Shown here: in pieces, positions 9,801 through 21,010 of the stretch
How positions within the stretch are numbered: the first letter of the stretch is position 1
Layout of the letters: each line of letters opens with the position of its first letter
DNA from: Punica granatum
Lineage: Eukaryota > Streptophyta > Magnoliopsida > Myrtales > Lythraceae
DNA length: 64,000 bases
Reading direction: 5' to 3'
Assembly: GCF_007655135.1 (NCBI RefSeq)
Contig: NC_045127.1
Location: 21,618,199 to 21,682,198, forward strand
The notes under the pieces: generated by a model
Database searches by the model: none
What the model was told of the DNA's origin: nothing
The model's input: the letters and a program-made list of their open reading frames with translations, nothing else
Translations under genes and position numbers: made by a program

Positions 9801-12327
9801 CCCGAGCATCCTTCCAAGCGTTCAACCGAGTCACCTGACTCTCGAACACTTCCCCGACTCTTTCCTCGTATCCCGAGACTAGGTAAATCACTCTTGACTT
9901 AGAGGAGTTAGGGCTTTTTACATTTATTGCATGGCTATGGAGTATTATGGTGTTTTATGCATGCTTAACTTGTAAGATTTAATTTTTATACACTTTTTAT
10001 GTTATGTTATGCATGTTTACCACTTTATAACTTGCTAGCATGTCGGAAAAAGGTTTGGATTGTCATTTGGAAGACCATCCCGACCCGGAAATGGCAAGCA
10101 AGCTTACAGCCAAGTCTCTAAATGGGATGGCCGAGACTCAAGTTGCTCTTTTCGAGTTAAGATTGGTCTCCTTAACTCGATCCAAGTTAGTTTCCGAGTT
10201 TATTTTGTTGTTCTTGCATGCATGAAGCCGGTATTATTTTATCGATTCCTTAAATAACATGTTTGTGAATGTTTGCGTGTTTAAATGAGTTAATCAAATC
10301 ATGGTAATACCGGTTTTTTTTTGTCAAAACGTGTTATTCATTGTGTTTGATATTTGAGCATGCGAAAAATAATTAAACCAAGGCAAAGAAATCATTTGTG
10401 ATTTGAATTGAGCCATGAGAGTATTCGGCCATCTTTGACAAGGTGAAGCCGAGGGTTTCTTGGCCTTTTTTGGATCAAGAATGATTTCCTTATCTTGAGT
10501 TTAATTCGTTTCTCGGATTGTATGAAATAGTAATTTCGATATTTCCATGATTCCCATGTTAAAACATCGTTTAAATGTCTTTTCAAAACAAAGCATGCAT
10601 GGATTCGGGTATCGATGACTCATTCGGGTCCATTTGGTTACGAGGATAGTTTCGGTCATTGGACCAAATATCCTCGATCCTTACGGAACCGTCTTGGTCG
10701 TCGAATCACGAATCGTTTTCACAATTAATGCATTCGGCGATAACCTTAAGCATTAATTCCACGAACGGGTTAATCGGGACGTTTACATGGTTAATTCATT
10801 TAATTTAAACAACTTTGCACGAATTGGACATTAATTTGTAACTCGTGTCGACGAATTACAAAACGGTGTTAATGCCATTTTTAAAATCCTCATACTTTCA
10901 AATCCATGTTGTGTTGTTCTCCTTTTCTAAAAAATAAACTTTCAAATCAAGGGCAAGAACATTATTTTGTGATTTGTCGTCATCTTAGCATCGTTTAAGA
11001 TGTCAGTTGGGTATTCTGTATCAAAATTACAATCACCTGACTAATCATTTCATTTGACTTAACCAAATGCTAGAAAATGGTTAGGTGGAACTCTAGGTTC
11101 CAAATCTAGAGTCAAAACATGAGTTGGGTTAATTCAGTGGTAATTCAATGTCACAACACCGAATCACTGTAAAAACAATCCACACACATGAGATTTGACT
11201 CTCTTTGTCAAGTTCTCAAAACAAAGCCGAATGCTAAAACATTGGCACATGCTTGTTTGTCTAGGGTAGGATTTGCATGTCAAAATACCCCGGATTAACA
11301 ACTTGTTAAAACATGTACACTCGATAATAACAAACACCTTGTCTGTTATTTACCTGCTGCGTGTTATCTTTCAACACTTGTTTGTCATACGGGTCGAGCC
11401 TAATCCCTAGGCCGAATAATATTAGGGTTCAACGCCCTAATCATCAATCACAGGGTCCAACGCCCTAATCAACACTCACAGGGTTCAACGCCCTACTCAC
11501 TGAGAGCCCTTTGAATTGCATTTTCGGTTATTTCCTAAACTCACAGTGAGTCGAGCGGAATATTAACCGAAAGCGAACCGAATGGGATTCAATCATTTGT
11601 AATTTATAATTTATTGTATTTATTCTGAGAGCACATTGTAAGGATTTATTTTTACATTAGTTATTGTAAGAATCCCATTCAATGAGCGAACAGTTCGAGA
11701 GTCGAATCATTCGAATTGGTCCTATGTTTGCCCAGATAAAAGTAAATCCAAGATCTCGCGGTTTTGGTTCACGCAGGAATTCAACCTCCGTGGTTTGATG
11801 AACTGTAACGCAAGATTGTGAACCAATTCCCCGACACGCGAGTTTACTTCTCTCTCGGCTTCTTGACCGACATCGTCTAATTCATCGAATATTCGGTGTC
11901 AAAACGTGCGAGCCGAGTGCAACTTAATTCAAGCGGTAAATAATAAAACATGCAAGCCTAGCAAACCAGAGTACCGAAAGGGCGTGCGGGATATGGGCCC
12001 GCACGTAACATGAACCCCCGAACACGGATTTTCCGGTTCCGCACAGATCAATGCCTTAACAACAAACTAGGTGTTCCATACCCCTAGACCCGGGTAACTT
12101 ATCCGCCCTCGACCTTCGGGTCGTAAAATGATTAGTGGCGACTCCTTCTCTCACGAGTGTCCGTCACGCGTCCCCACGGGAAGGTGGACACTCCCAAGCC
12201 GCTCGATCCAAAAGTGCGCAATGCGGGCCCCGACGAGAGTCCACATTCGGGTCCGTACAATGTGTATGACAATGGATAACGAGGAAATATAGGGAAACTC
12301 TTTTAAAATTTCGGGTCGTGACATTTT

Positions 12328-12339
12328 TGGTATCAGAGC
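12328..12339 (+). other. Primer binding site, initiator tRNA-Met
   Basis: TGGTATCAGAGC, complementary to the 3' end of plant initiator tRNA-Met, begins four bases after the 5' LTR end (12323). Confidence 0.9.
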
Positions 12340-12476
12340 ATAGGTTATAGGATTTTGTAGACTTAGTGTGCCTGATCCTCGTTCTTTTTATTAGTTGCGG
12401 CCCCAAGACGGGATATATCTCATAATTGTGTTTGTTAAATGCTTGATTAATTTGTGTATTGCTTAGGAAATTAGTA

Positions 12477-13488
12477 ATGGGACCCAAATGTGCGAGGCGG
12501 GGTCGATGTAGGCACTGCACAGTTGAGAATTTAGCTGATCAGAATACACCTGAGCCTATGACAGAAGATCAAGTGTCTCAAGCTCCTCAAGAGGCTGCTG
12601 AGGCTCCCAGGGATCAAGATCCGCCAATCCACCAAACATTAGCCACTATCACTCGTCTAGTTTAGCAGCAAGCGCAGCTAATTGAGCAACAAATGGCTTT
12701 TTTCCAAAGGTAAGCAGCACAGCCGAGTGCATCCACATCTCACATGGAGTCACAATTGACACCGTATGAAAGGTTTAGGAAATATGGTCCATCTAATTTC
12801 TCGGGAGGTGTTGATCCCATAGAAGCGGAGGATTGGATAGCCGGAATGGAGAGGATTTTCTCAGTCATGGAGGTTTTGGACACCCAACGTGGGGCACTTG
12901 CGTCATTTATGCTGGAAGGGGATGCTCAGTATTGGTAGGAGGCTACTCAGAGACGACTGGACCCAAACTCCTCACACGTTATCACTTGGGCTGAGTTTAT
13001 GCAAGCATTTTATAACAAGTACTTTCCAGCCTCGTTTCGGCGCGCCAAGGAGCGGGAATTTTTGAATTTGAAGCAAGGGGACCTCAGCGTAGCTGAATAT
13101 GAAGTAAAATTCACCAAGTTAGCACGTTTTGCCCCGACATTGGTAAGTGATGAAACTTCCAAATGCAGTAAGTAGGTTCTTGGATGGATTGAACCTCAAT
13201 ATTAGGTCATGCGTTTCAGTTATGGAGATTCCATTATTTTCTGACCTATATAATAAAGCTATGATCGCTGAGGAGGACTTACGAGAGGAGGTTGTTCAGA
13301 GGGAACAGAGCAGAACTCGGCCTAGTAGCTCAGTTGTAGCGAGTTCCTCCCGACCCCCAAAAAGAGGAGGGTTTACCCAGGCTTTCAATAAAGGGAAATC
13401 AACTTACCAGCGGTTTTCGCAATGGTCTCATGAAGATAAGGGCATGAGAAGTCAAGGTGAGGGGAGTTATGGTGGAGCTAACCTTTAG
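12477..13488 (+). pseudogene. gag: gag (capsid) of the Tekay-like element, interrupted by stops
   Basis: Starting at the ATG at 12477 (MGPKCARRGR), the frame shows a short N-terminal segment and then the retrotransposon gag core: YERFRKYGPSNFSGG, AEDWIAGMERIF, FMLEGDAQYW, WAEFMQAFYNKYFP, LKQGDLSVAEYEVKFTKLA and FLDGLNLNIRS. It is broken by in-frame TAG codons after ITRLV (12663), after MAFFQR (12711) and after AQYW (12936), and by a frameshift around 13140-13150 (before MKLPNAV). The protein would have assembled virus-like particles in the cytoplasm. Several stops fit CAG-to-TAG or TGG-to-TAG changes, consistent with long methylation. Confidence 0.85.
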
Positions 13489-15570
13489 AGATGTCAAAAT
13501 TGTCAGAATTGTGGTCGAATTCATTCTAGTGTTTGTCAAGTGCAATTTGGAAGTTGTTTTCATTGTGGACGTCGTGATCACTTGAGAAATAATTGTCCGC
13601 AATTAAGGAGTGAAGGGGTTACATGTTTTAGATGTGGCATGAAGGGACATGTACAGAGGAATTGTAGGCAGCCTATAGTAGCGGCATCCAGCAGTGCTAG
13701 TGTGGGCAATAGGCCATCGGCAATGATGAGTATGTTAAATCTCTTTAATAAACCTGCTCATGTACTTATAGACCTAGGGTCCACTCATTCATATATCTCA
13801 ATGTCATATGCCATGCATTCTGATAGACCACGAGAGTTATTACATAATCGTATGTCCATAGCTACACCAACTAGGGAGAGCGTAGTTGTTGGGGAAGTGT
13901 ATCGCGGTTGTAGGCTACACTTAGGAGATAAGGAGATGTTAGTAGATTTAATACCCTTAAGTATTTGGGATTTTGACGTTATCCTCGGGATGGATTGGCT
14001 TGCTTCTCACCATGCTTCTGTGGAGTGTTACAAGAAAGAGGTTATCTTTAGAATACCGAACGAGCTTGAATTTAAATTTCATGGAGATCAGTTGGGTATT
14101 CCATTCAATTTTATATCATCCCTCGAGGCGACGAAACTTTTGAAAAGGGGGTGTGAAGGATATTTGGCACATGTAGTTGCTACCGAGGTCGACTCACCAA
14201 AACTTAGTGAAATTCCAGTGGTCTGCCAGTTTCCAAATGTTTTTCCTAATGACTTACTTGACCTTCCTCCTGATAGAAAGATTGAATTTACTAAAGAGTT
14301 AGAGCCCGGTACTGCCCTCATTTCTCGTGCACCATATCGTATGGCCCCATCAGAGCTCAAGGAATTGAAAGTCCAGCTACAAGAATTATTAGAAAAGGGA
14401 TTTATTAGGCTTAGTGTGTCTCCTTGGGGTGCTCCAGTTTTGTTTGTGAAGAATAAGGATGGCTCACTCAGATTGTGTATAAATTATCGACAGTTGAATC
14501 GGGTCACAGTGCGCAATAAATATCCTTTACCCAGGATAGATGACTTGTTGGATCAGCTCCGAGGTGCTACCGTCTTCTCGAAGATCGATGTTAGATCGGG
14601 ATATCACCAGCTGAAGATCAAGGACTCCGATGTGCCCAAGACTGCTTTTCGCACTCGGTATGGACATTATGAATTCCTTGTGATGCCTTTTGGGTTAACA
14701 AATGCTCTGGCAGCTTTTATGGATTTAATAAATAGAGTCTTCCAGCCATATCTTGATTAGTTTGTGGTGGTTTTCATCGATGATATACTGGTCTACTCGA
14801 GGAACCAGAATGAGCATGAAGAACATCTCCGAGTTGTGTTGCAGATTTTGAGAAAAAGAAAACTTTATGCCAAGTTTAGTAAATACGAGTTTTGCTTAGA
14901 TCGAATGGGATTCCTCGGGCATGTGATTTCAGGTGATGATGTGTTAGTGGATCCTACGAAGATTGAAGCTATTCTGAGTTGGAATCGTCCTACAAGTGTA
15001 ATAGAGGTGAGGAGTTTTCTAGGATTAGCAGGTTATTATCGAAGATTTGTGGAAGGATTTTCCCTTATTGCTGCTCTTCTGACTCGGTTAACGTGGAAGA
15101 GTGTGAAGTTTGAATGAACAGATGAGTGTGAGCAAAGTTTTCAAATGTTAAAGAAGAGGATGACTACTGCCCCAGTACTTATTATTCCGTCTACTGATGA
15201 GGGATTTGTGATTTATAGTGATGTATACTATCAAGGCTTAGACTGTGTATTAATGCAAAATGGCAGGGTCGTGGCTTATGCATCTAGGCAACTAAGGAAC
15301 CATGAGAAGAATTATCAGACACACGATCTTGAATTGGCTACAGTTGTATTTGCCCTCAAGCTCTGAAGACATTACCTGTATGGGGCAAGATGTGAGATTT
15401 ATACAGACCACAAGAGTTTGAAATATTTGTTCACTCAGAAAGAACTCAACTTAAGACAGAGGAGATGGATGGAATTAATTAAAGATTATGATTGCACGAT
15501 CAACTATCATCCAGGGAAAGCAAATGTCGTGGCAGATGCATTGAGTAAGAAATCATCAGCGAGATTAGCA
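13489..15570 (+). pseudogene. pol: Zinc knuckles, protease, reverse transcriptase and RNase H of the Tekay-like element
   Basis: CCHC knuckles [14 protein letters not shown] (about 13558) and [14 protein letters not shown] (about 13624) precede the protease motif [13 protein letters not shown] (about 13762-13800). Reverse transcriptase follows from about 14280, with [26 protein letters not shown], the VMPFGLTNA motif and the catalytic FIDDILVYS (about 14770-14799). The thumb shows [12 protein letters not shown]. RNase H starts near 15170 and ends with the [11 protein letters not shown] and [10 protein letters not shown] motifs (to about 15555). Single-base stops lie between PYLD and FVVV (14758), after SVKFE (15115) and after FALKL (15364). 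The catalytic Asp pair is retained; loss of function is due to the stops. The enzyme copied element RNA into DNA in particles. Confidence 0.88.
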
Positions 15571-17135
15571 GGTATGTGGAGTGTTCACGACACACTTATT
15601 AATGAACTTAGGTCATTGGAAGTTAAACTAGCGGTAACCAAATCTAGAACATTGATGGCTATTTATGATGTGAAACCAATGTTGATTGATCGAATTCGAG
15701 AAGCACAACAAGTAGATCCATTTTTGGTAGAGATGAAAAACAAGATAAAGGAAGGCAGAGTGAAGGAAGGCAAGAAGTTTGAATTTCTTTTGAAAGAGGA
15801 TGGCACACTTATGTTCGAGAATCGAATTTGTGTACCTGACGACGTTGAGTTAAAGAGAGAGATTCTTGCACAGGCCGACAGCTCACCATATGCGATGCAC
15901 CCCGGAAGCACTAAGATGTATTATAATTTGAAAAGAAGTTATTGGTGGTATAACATGAAAAAGGAGATAGCTAAATTTGTTGCTAAGTGTCTAGTATGTC
16001 AGCAGGTTAAGGCAAACATCAGCACCCATCCGGGTTATTACAACCTCTTCCGGTACCTGAATGGAAATGGGAAAAGATCACCATGGATTTTGTCTCGGGA
16101 CTTCCACGAACACGAAGGGGGCATGATTTTATATGGGTGATAGTTGATAGGCTGACTAAATCCGCGTACTTTCTACCAGTTAAAACGACATTTGGTGCAG
16201 ATCAATTAGCATAGTTGTTCATAAAAGAGATTGTGAGGTTGCACGGTGCGCCGGTATCTATAGTATCAGACATAGACTCCTATTTTACTTCCAAGTACTG
16301 GAATAGTTTTGCTACTGCTCTGGGCACGAAGCTGAATTTGACCACTGCTTTTCATCTCGAATCAGAAAAGCAGAGCGAAAGGACCATTCAAACATTGGAG
16401 GATATGTTAAGACCGTGTATTATAGAATTTCAATGCACCTGGGATGACTACCTTCCTCTGATGGAATTTGCCTATAATAACAGTTACCAATCTAGTATTG
16501 GAATTGCTCCTTACGAGTCGTTGTATGGCCGGGCTTGTCGAACACCTTTGTGTTGGAATGAAGTTGGAGAGAGGCAATTAACTGGACCGGAAATAGTCAA
16601 CTTAATAGTTGAAAAGGTCAAGGCTATCAGGGAAAGATTAAAGATTGCTCAAGGGCGACAAAAGAATTATGCAGATAAACGAAGAAAGGACCTCGAGTTC
16701 CAACAAGGGGATCGAGTTTTCTAAAAAGTATCACCATGGAAGGGTATTATGAGATTTGAAAAGAAAGGAAAGCTTAGTCCCAGATATATCGGGCCATATG
16801 AGATTCTGGAGTGCATTGGGAAGGTGGCATACCGGTTGGCTCTGCCCCCTGAACTGTCCCATATTCATAACGTGTTTCATGTGTCAATGTTGCGTAAGTA
16901 TATACCAAACCCATCTCATGTTCTGAGTTATCAACCGGTGGAGCTAAATGAGGACTTGACATATGAGGAAAAGCCAGTGGAGATCTTAGATAGGAAAGAG
17001 CAGGTCCTTCGAACCAAGAGAATTCCGTTAGTAAAGGTGTTGTGGAAGAGTCATTCAATAGAAGAAGCCACTTGGGAACCCGAGGATTCTATGAGAGTCA
17101 AATATCCATACCTTTTCCCGATATCAGGTAAATAA
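15571..17135 (+). pseudogene. Integrase with C-terminal chromodomain of the Tekay-like element, broken
   Basis: The zinc-binding H2C2 region is at about 15895-16010 (HPGSTKMYY..., CLVCQQ). A frameshift near 16020-16060 separates it from the core: the first catalytic Asp ([10 protein letters not shown]) is read in another frame at about 16075, the second is in VSDIDSYFTS (about 16265), and the Glu is kept in KQSERTIQTLE although the usual upstream QTDG is altered. Stops occur after ADQLA (16212) and after GDRVF (16722). The last part (16749-17135) carries the SPRYIGPYEIL module and a chromodomain-like end (VKVLWKSHSIEEATWEPED). Such a chromodomain steers integration to heterochromatin in chromoviruses; it places the element in the Tekay/Del-type group. 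Confidence 0.87.
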
Positions 17136-17160
17136 TTTCGGGGACGAAATTTTTATTAGT

Positions 17161-17168
17161 GGAGGAGA
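17161..17168 (+). other. Polypurine tract
   Basis: GGAGGAGA stands one base before the 3' LTR start at 17170 and would prime plus-strand synthesis. Confidence 0.7.
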
Positions 17169-17169
17169 T

Positions 17170-18688
17170 TGTGAGGCTAGTGTTTACCAAACATGCATAT
17201 ATGCACATATACATATACATATACATATGCACAAGCATGGTTACGTAGCATAAATGCACATTATATGTTATAGTTGTGGCTGAAGTATTTTTTTATATTA
17301 AATGCATATTCTATGTTGTGGTTGTTGTGGCTGGAGTATTTTGTATATTAAAAGCAAAGAGAGATAAGTGTAGAAAGGGGCCAGGTGGCCTTCATTTTTT
17401 CCTCAGTAGCTTTTGCCTTTTTCCACCGCCATTGACTGTTGAACCCCCTCCTTCCCTTTATATTCCTTTATGCTTTCTACTGGAAAGAAAATTCATAGGA
17501 GAAATAGAGAGAGAGAGAGAGCATGTGTGAGAAAGAGAAGGGGAGAAGGGAGTGAATGAGCTTGGGGTTTAGCTTGCCAAGAAGGATATACAGGGTTGCC
17601 ATTAGTTGGGTATGTGCTAATAATTTTCGGAATTTAGGCTTGTGTTGAGTTTGTGTGCTTAATTGCATGCTTCTTTGAGTAGTTTATGATCTGTGCTGCT
17701 TGATGCTATTGCTTGCTATCCTCTTCGAACATTTGGAGCTTGTTATTATGCCGAATACTCTTGGTTTGCTTTGTTTCTCTCAGCTGTGGTAATGGTGTAG
17801 TCCATATTTGAGGCTCTTGTTACTCTGTTCAGCCCTAAGTTCTTGCTATTCTGAAATTCAAGAAAAAAAAATTTCTTATGATAAAGCTATGGAAAAAGAA
17901 AAGACAAGGATTAGAGATTTGTCCTGCCCATGTCGACATGCAAATCACGATTTTTCTAAAAAGTGCATCTTACTGGATTTGTTGCTCCTAGTTCTTGATA
18001 ATACTTCGTCAATCCTTATATTTCAGCCGATAAAATGGCTTCCCATTTCAATCAGAGAAATTCTTTCGATGAAATTTTTGCTTGTGTATTTTTGGAAAAG
18101 TTGTCCCATTCATTTTCCTTCCACTGCATCTGTTTGTTTTAAATCAAATTGGGTCTTTTGGTGTGGGAAGTGAGATCCTCCATATTATAATCATTTCTTA
18201 GAAAACTATTTCTCCATTGATGTTCTACTTGCTGTCACCTTAAAAAAAACCGTTTTATAAGCTGTTATTCAATAGCCCAATGGAATTAAATTAGCTGACT
18301 CTTAACCTCATGCAAATTAGTATGAGAATTCGTATTTGGAATCTTAAGGTCATTGTGATGGGTGAAGTGGAGATTTTGGTAGAAGAATCATTGTGCTGCC
18401 TTCAAACATTGTTAAGTGGATTCGAATCCCTCTATTTCGGTGTGATCACTTGCTGGTCTACTATTGTGGGTGGAAATAATCTTTATGAAGGTCAATTTCA
18501 TTGCTTGTAACACATTGACAGATTTAGTGGAAATACTTAAACATGTATACATATTTATATTTGATTTTCTAACCATGTTTGTAACTTGATAGGGGCTGAG
18601 GAGACTGAGACTATACCTCCGGAAGGCTTGACTCATTAAATTATCATTTTTAGGGATCTTTGTGAGTACTTTCTTCCATCGTAAAATG

Positions 18689-18720
<32 letters not shown>

Positions 18721-19742
18721 GTTATAAAGGTGATGGTGGCTGAATGATTGCGGAACATAGTTGATGTGTATGTTGAGTATGCTTGTGATTGTTTGACTAT
18801 AGCCACGGGACCGCTGGACCCGACGAATTATAAAAGGGGCCCGATCGGCCGCTGGACCCAGCGGAATATAAACAGGGGCCCGATCGGCTGCCAAACCCGG
18901 CGGAATATAAATAGGGACTTGATCGGCCGCTGGACTCGGTAGAATACAATTAGGGGCCTGATCGGCCACTGGACCCGGCGGAATATAAACATGGGCCTGA
19001 TCGGCCGCTGGACCGGCGAAATATAAATGAAGGTCAACTCTTACCGCCAGAGGTTAATAGGCAGCCCCCACTTATGAGATTTGATATGTGAATGAGCAGA
19101 TAATTTCTTCTATATATGTGGGGTCACGATACCGTCAGAACTTATCGCAAGGCAATGCGACCCCATGGCTATATTATTGTTGTTTGGATTTGGTTGCCAT
19201 ATGAGTTGTGTGAAAGGATGATGTTGGTATTGGATTTTATATCATGGTGGAATATGTATATATATATATATCTATGATTGATTGTTGTGAATTATGATGT
19301 TAACATATTAGTTCATTTTACCTTGGAATATAGTACTCGCTGAGATGCAGCTCACAGCCCCTGCATATACTTTTACAGATGAGCTAGATGCTAGACTAGC
19401 CGTACAGGAGGACTTTTGGATAACGGGGATCAGCGTGAAGGATTTTTGGCAAGTAGGCCACTTATAGTATAGGTAGTAAGTTTTCGTAAATGTTACAATC
19501 ATGTTACGACTTGAAATTTTTGTTTAGTTAGTTTAGTGGTATGGTTGCAGCAGAATACTCTCTTGAGAGTTATATATGTACATTAGAATCTGTTAGATTG
19601 TTATATGTTTATGTAGAGCCTGCCGAGTTGGTTTAAAGGTTTGGTGTGTTAGAGAAGCATATTATATACATATGAAACGTGTGTATGACAATGGATAACG
19701 AGGAAATATAGGGAAACTATTTTAAAATTTCGGGTCGTAACA
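17170..19742 (+). repeat. 3' LTR of the Tekay-like element
   Basis: 2573 bp, TGTGAGGC...GTAACA, uninterrupted. It has the same 39-bp minisatellite (about 18811-19028) and a TA run (about 18691-18717). It shows the empty sites of both insertions found in the 5' LTR: GTGGGAAGTGAG near 18162-18173 and GTGTGTATGAC near 19679-19690. Confidence 0.92.
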
Positions 19743-20383
19743 ATTTCCCTGGTCCTTGAGGTCCCTGGGATTGGTTGGTGTGGATTTCGTGCATTGATGG
19801 TTCATTAAAAGGATCTCCGGCGATATTTTTCTATAGAAAAGGCCCCATTTTCCTAGGTCTGGATCCACTCGAGAGATTGGAATGACTTTCGGAAAATGGA
19901 CTGAGACTTGTTCCTTAGTTCTAGCAAACCTTGGATATGGTCAGGCCTGTTTCCGAATGCCGTTGATTTGTCTGTAGAGTGGGAGTCTAGAGAGCTCCAT
20001 TAGAAGGGTTGTCTGTGACTGTTCGGGGTGTCCCAGCTTAAGCAGATGATTTACGAAACGTGCTTGGAGATGAGATTGGTCGGTTTGGCATCATGAGGGA
20101 TTTTTAGAACCCCATATTGGATACATTCTGACACTCCAGCAATCCGTCATCCCTATGTTTGTTGCTCGTCTGGCTTCTCTGATCCCTAGCTGTGACCTTT
20201 CTGGTGGCCCTTACTTCTCTTCTGTGATCCAAGATTCGTGTCTGTGTTTGCCCTTGTTGATCCGACTATGAATAGTGACCTAGGCTTCTGCTGAGCGTTC
20301 TTTTGTCACGCTTGTCGGGACTTGGCCAAGGTCACTGTTGGTCGTCTCTACTGGAGCCAGTGGACCAGAATAGGGTGTTGACA

Positions 20384-20992
20384 CCGTCCATATCCTCGAG
20401 TGGCGGTGTGACTCAATCGAGGCGCAGACAGGAGGCCGAGTGCGGCATTCCTTACCAAGATGAAAGAAAGACCGACTTAGGACTTGTCAATACGAATGAC
20501 ATTCTAATTTTTCAAAATCGAATGATGCATGAGTACGAAAGAAGAAAAATAAATAAATAAATGCCCATGGCTCAGTGAAAATTCCAAGGTACATGTACAT
20601 CTCTCTAGAAAATAAGAAAATACTCGAATGGCATGCAGGTCGACTCCATAGACTATTGTTGAAGCCGTGTTGGAGGCTGGCATGGAGGAATAGTACAATG
20701 CAGGGTTTGGTGCTACAGGGACCGTGCTACCTGAGGATAGGGGCCTCGATTCAAGGGCATGAATTCCTTGAAATCGGGCGTGGATCTTTGGGGGCTGTGT
20801 CGTCGGCCCAGCCGAGCGTCATACCCTTACTAGAAACCCCTACCTAACCTGTGCTTCCTAGTACCGGTCATGGGACGCGACCCATAGGTATCTAGAACTA
20901 GGATGATATGCAATGCATGTGCTGAAACTAAATGTATGAGAAATAAATGAATTGGAATTAAATGAAAGCGGTAAATAAATGTCCTCTAAATG
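20384..20992 (-). other. Leader of a second minus-strand Tat-like element
   Basis: Sequence related to 3640-4012 (blocks near 20710-20850 and the 'aaatgaaagcggtaaataaat' end) lies between LTR B (ending 20383) and the primer binding site of LTR A. It has no gene. The internal region of this element is otherwise missing, so that leader passes directly into the start of LTR B. Confidence 0.55.
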
Positions 20993-21010
20993 TCCCTAAT
21001 GGAGTCACCA
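20993..21010 (-). other. Degenerate primer binding site next to LTR A
   Basis: On the minus strand TGGTGACTCCATTAGGGA is three bases from the LTR end at 21014. It differs from the site at 4013-4030 at three positions (C-to-T or G-to-A changes). Confidence 0.6.

Larger units (their letters stand above)
7535..12259 (+). mobile_element. Solo LTR (Tat/Ogre-like family, 4725 bp) inside the Tekay 5' LTR
   Basis: The insert starts TGTCAGCACCCCATTTTGG and ends GGGTCCGTACA. It is flanked by GTGTG (7530-7534) and ATGTG (12260-12264), 4 of 5 matching, and the 3' LTR shows the uninterrupted site near 19679-19690. The whole insert aligns, in opposite orientation, with the single LTR at 25101-30011. There is no primer binding site, gag or pol, so it is one LTR left after recombination between the two LTRs of an element. 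It contains a TATA box (9278-9286), a GC-rich block (about 9640-9800) and no gene. Confidence 0.88.
4428..12323 (+). repeat. 5' LTR of the Tekay-like element, with two nested insertions
   Basis: After subtracting the hAT insertion (556 bp plus 8 bp duplication) and the solo LTR (4725 bp plus 5 bp duplication), about 2.6 kb remains, matching the 3' LTR (2573 bp). Differences include a longer GA microsatellite here (about 4778-4811; only about 8 GA units at 17505-17521 in the 3' LTR), a TA run at about 7092-7125, and scattered substitutions. The 3' LTR served as the empty-site reference for both insertions. Confidence 0.9.
4428..19742 (+). mobile_element. Complete Ty3 (Tekay/Del-like chromovirus) LTR retrotransposon, inactivated
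   Basis: Both LTRs start TGT(C/G)AGGCTAG and end in GTCGT(G/A)ACA. The flanking 5-bp duplication is TTTTC (4423-4427) and ATTTC (19743-19747), 4 of 5 matching. Inside are an initiator-Met primer binding site (12328), gag, protease, reverse transcriptase, RNase H, integrase, a C-terminal chromodomain and a polypurine tract (17161-17168), in that order, which is the Ty3 order. The chromodomain and LTRs of about 2.6 kb suggest the Tekay/Del lineage. Multiple stops and frameshifts make it non-autonomous. The 5' LTR was later hit by a hAT element (5458-6013) and a Tat-like element now reduced to a solo LTR (7535-12259); the 3' LTR has neither. Confidence 0.9.
4034..20383 (-). mobile_element. LTR B: minus-strand Tat-like LTR with an internal deletion, split by a Tekay-type element
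   Basis: The LTR is present in two pieces, 4034-4427 and 19743-20383, separated by the inserted element 4428-19742. The left piece matches the end of the family LTR (GTGGGGACGCGTGACGGAC-like block, here near 4108-4130). The right piece ends at 20383 with the reverse complement of TGTCAACACCCTATTCTGG. Only about 1 kb remains, against 4.2-5.1 kb in related copies, because the middle is missing; the jump falls near 4310-4325, where sequence equivalent to 34300 in LTR A follows directly. The two pieces rejoin exactly as the uninterrupted homologue near 34320-34440 reads. Confidence 0.7.

Noticed and set aside
9600..9902. Overlapping Arg/Ala/Pro-rich frames on both strands in the LTR (also 27794-28107)
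   Set aside because: They lie in the CG-rich block where stop codons are rare; not conserved between copies and no domain.
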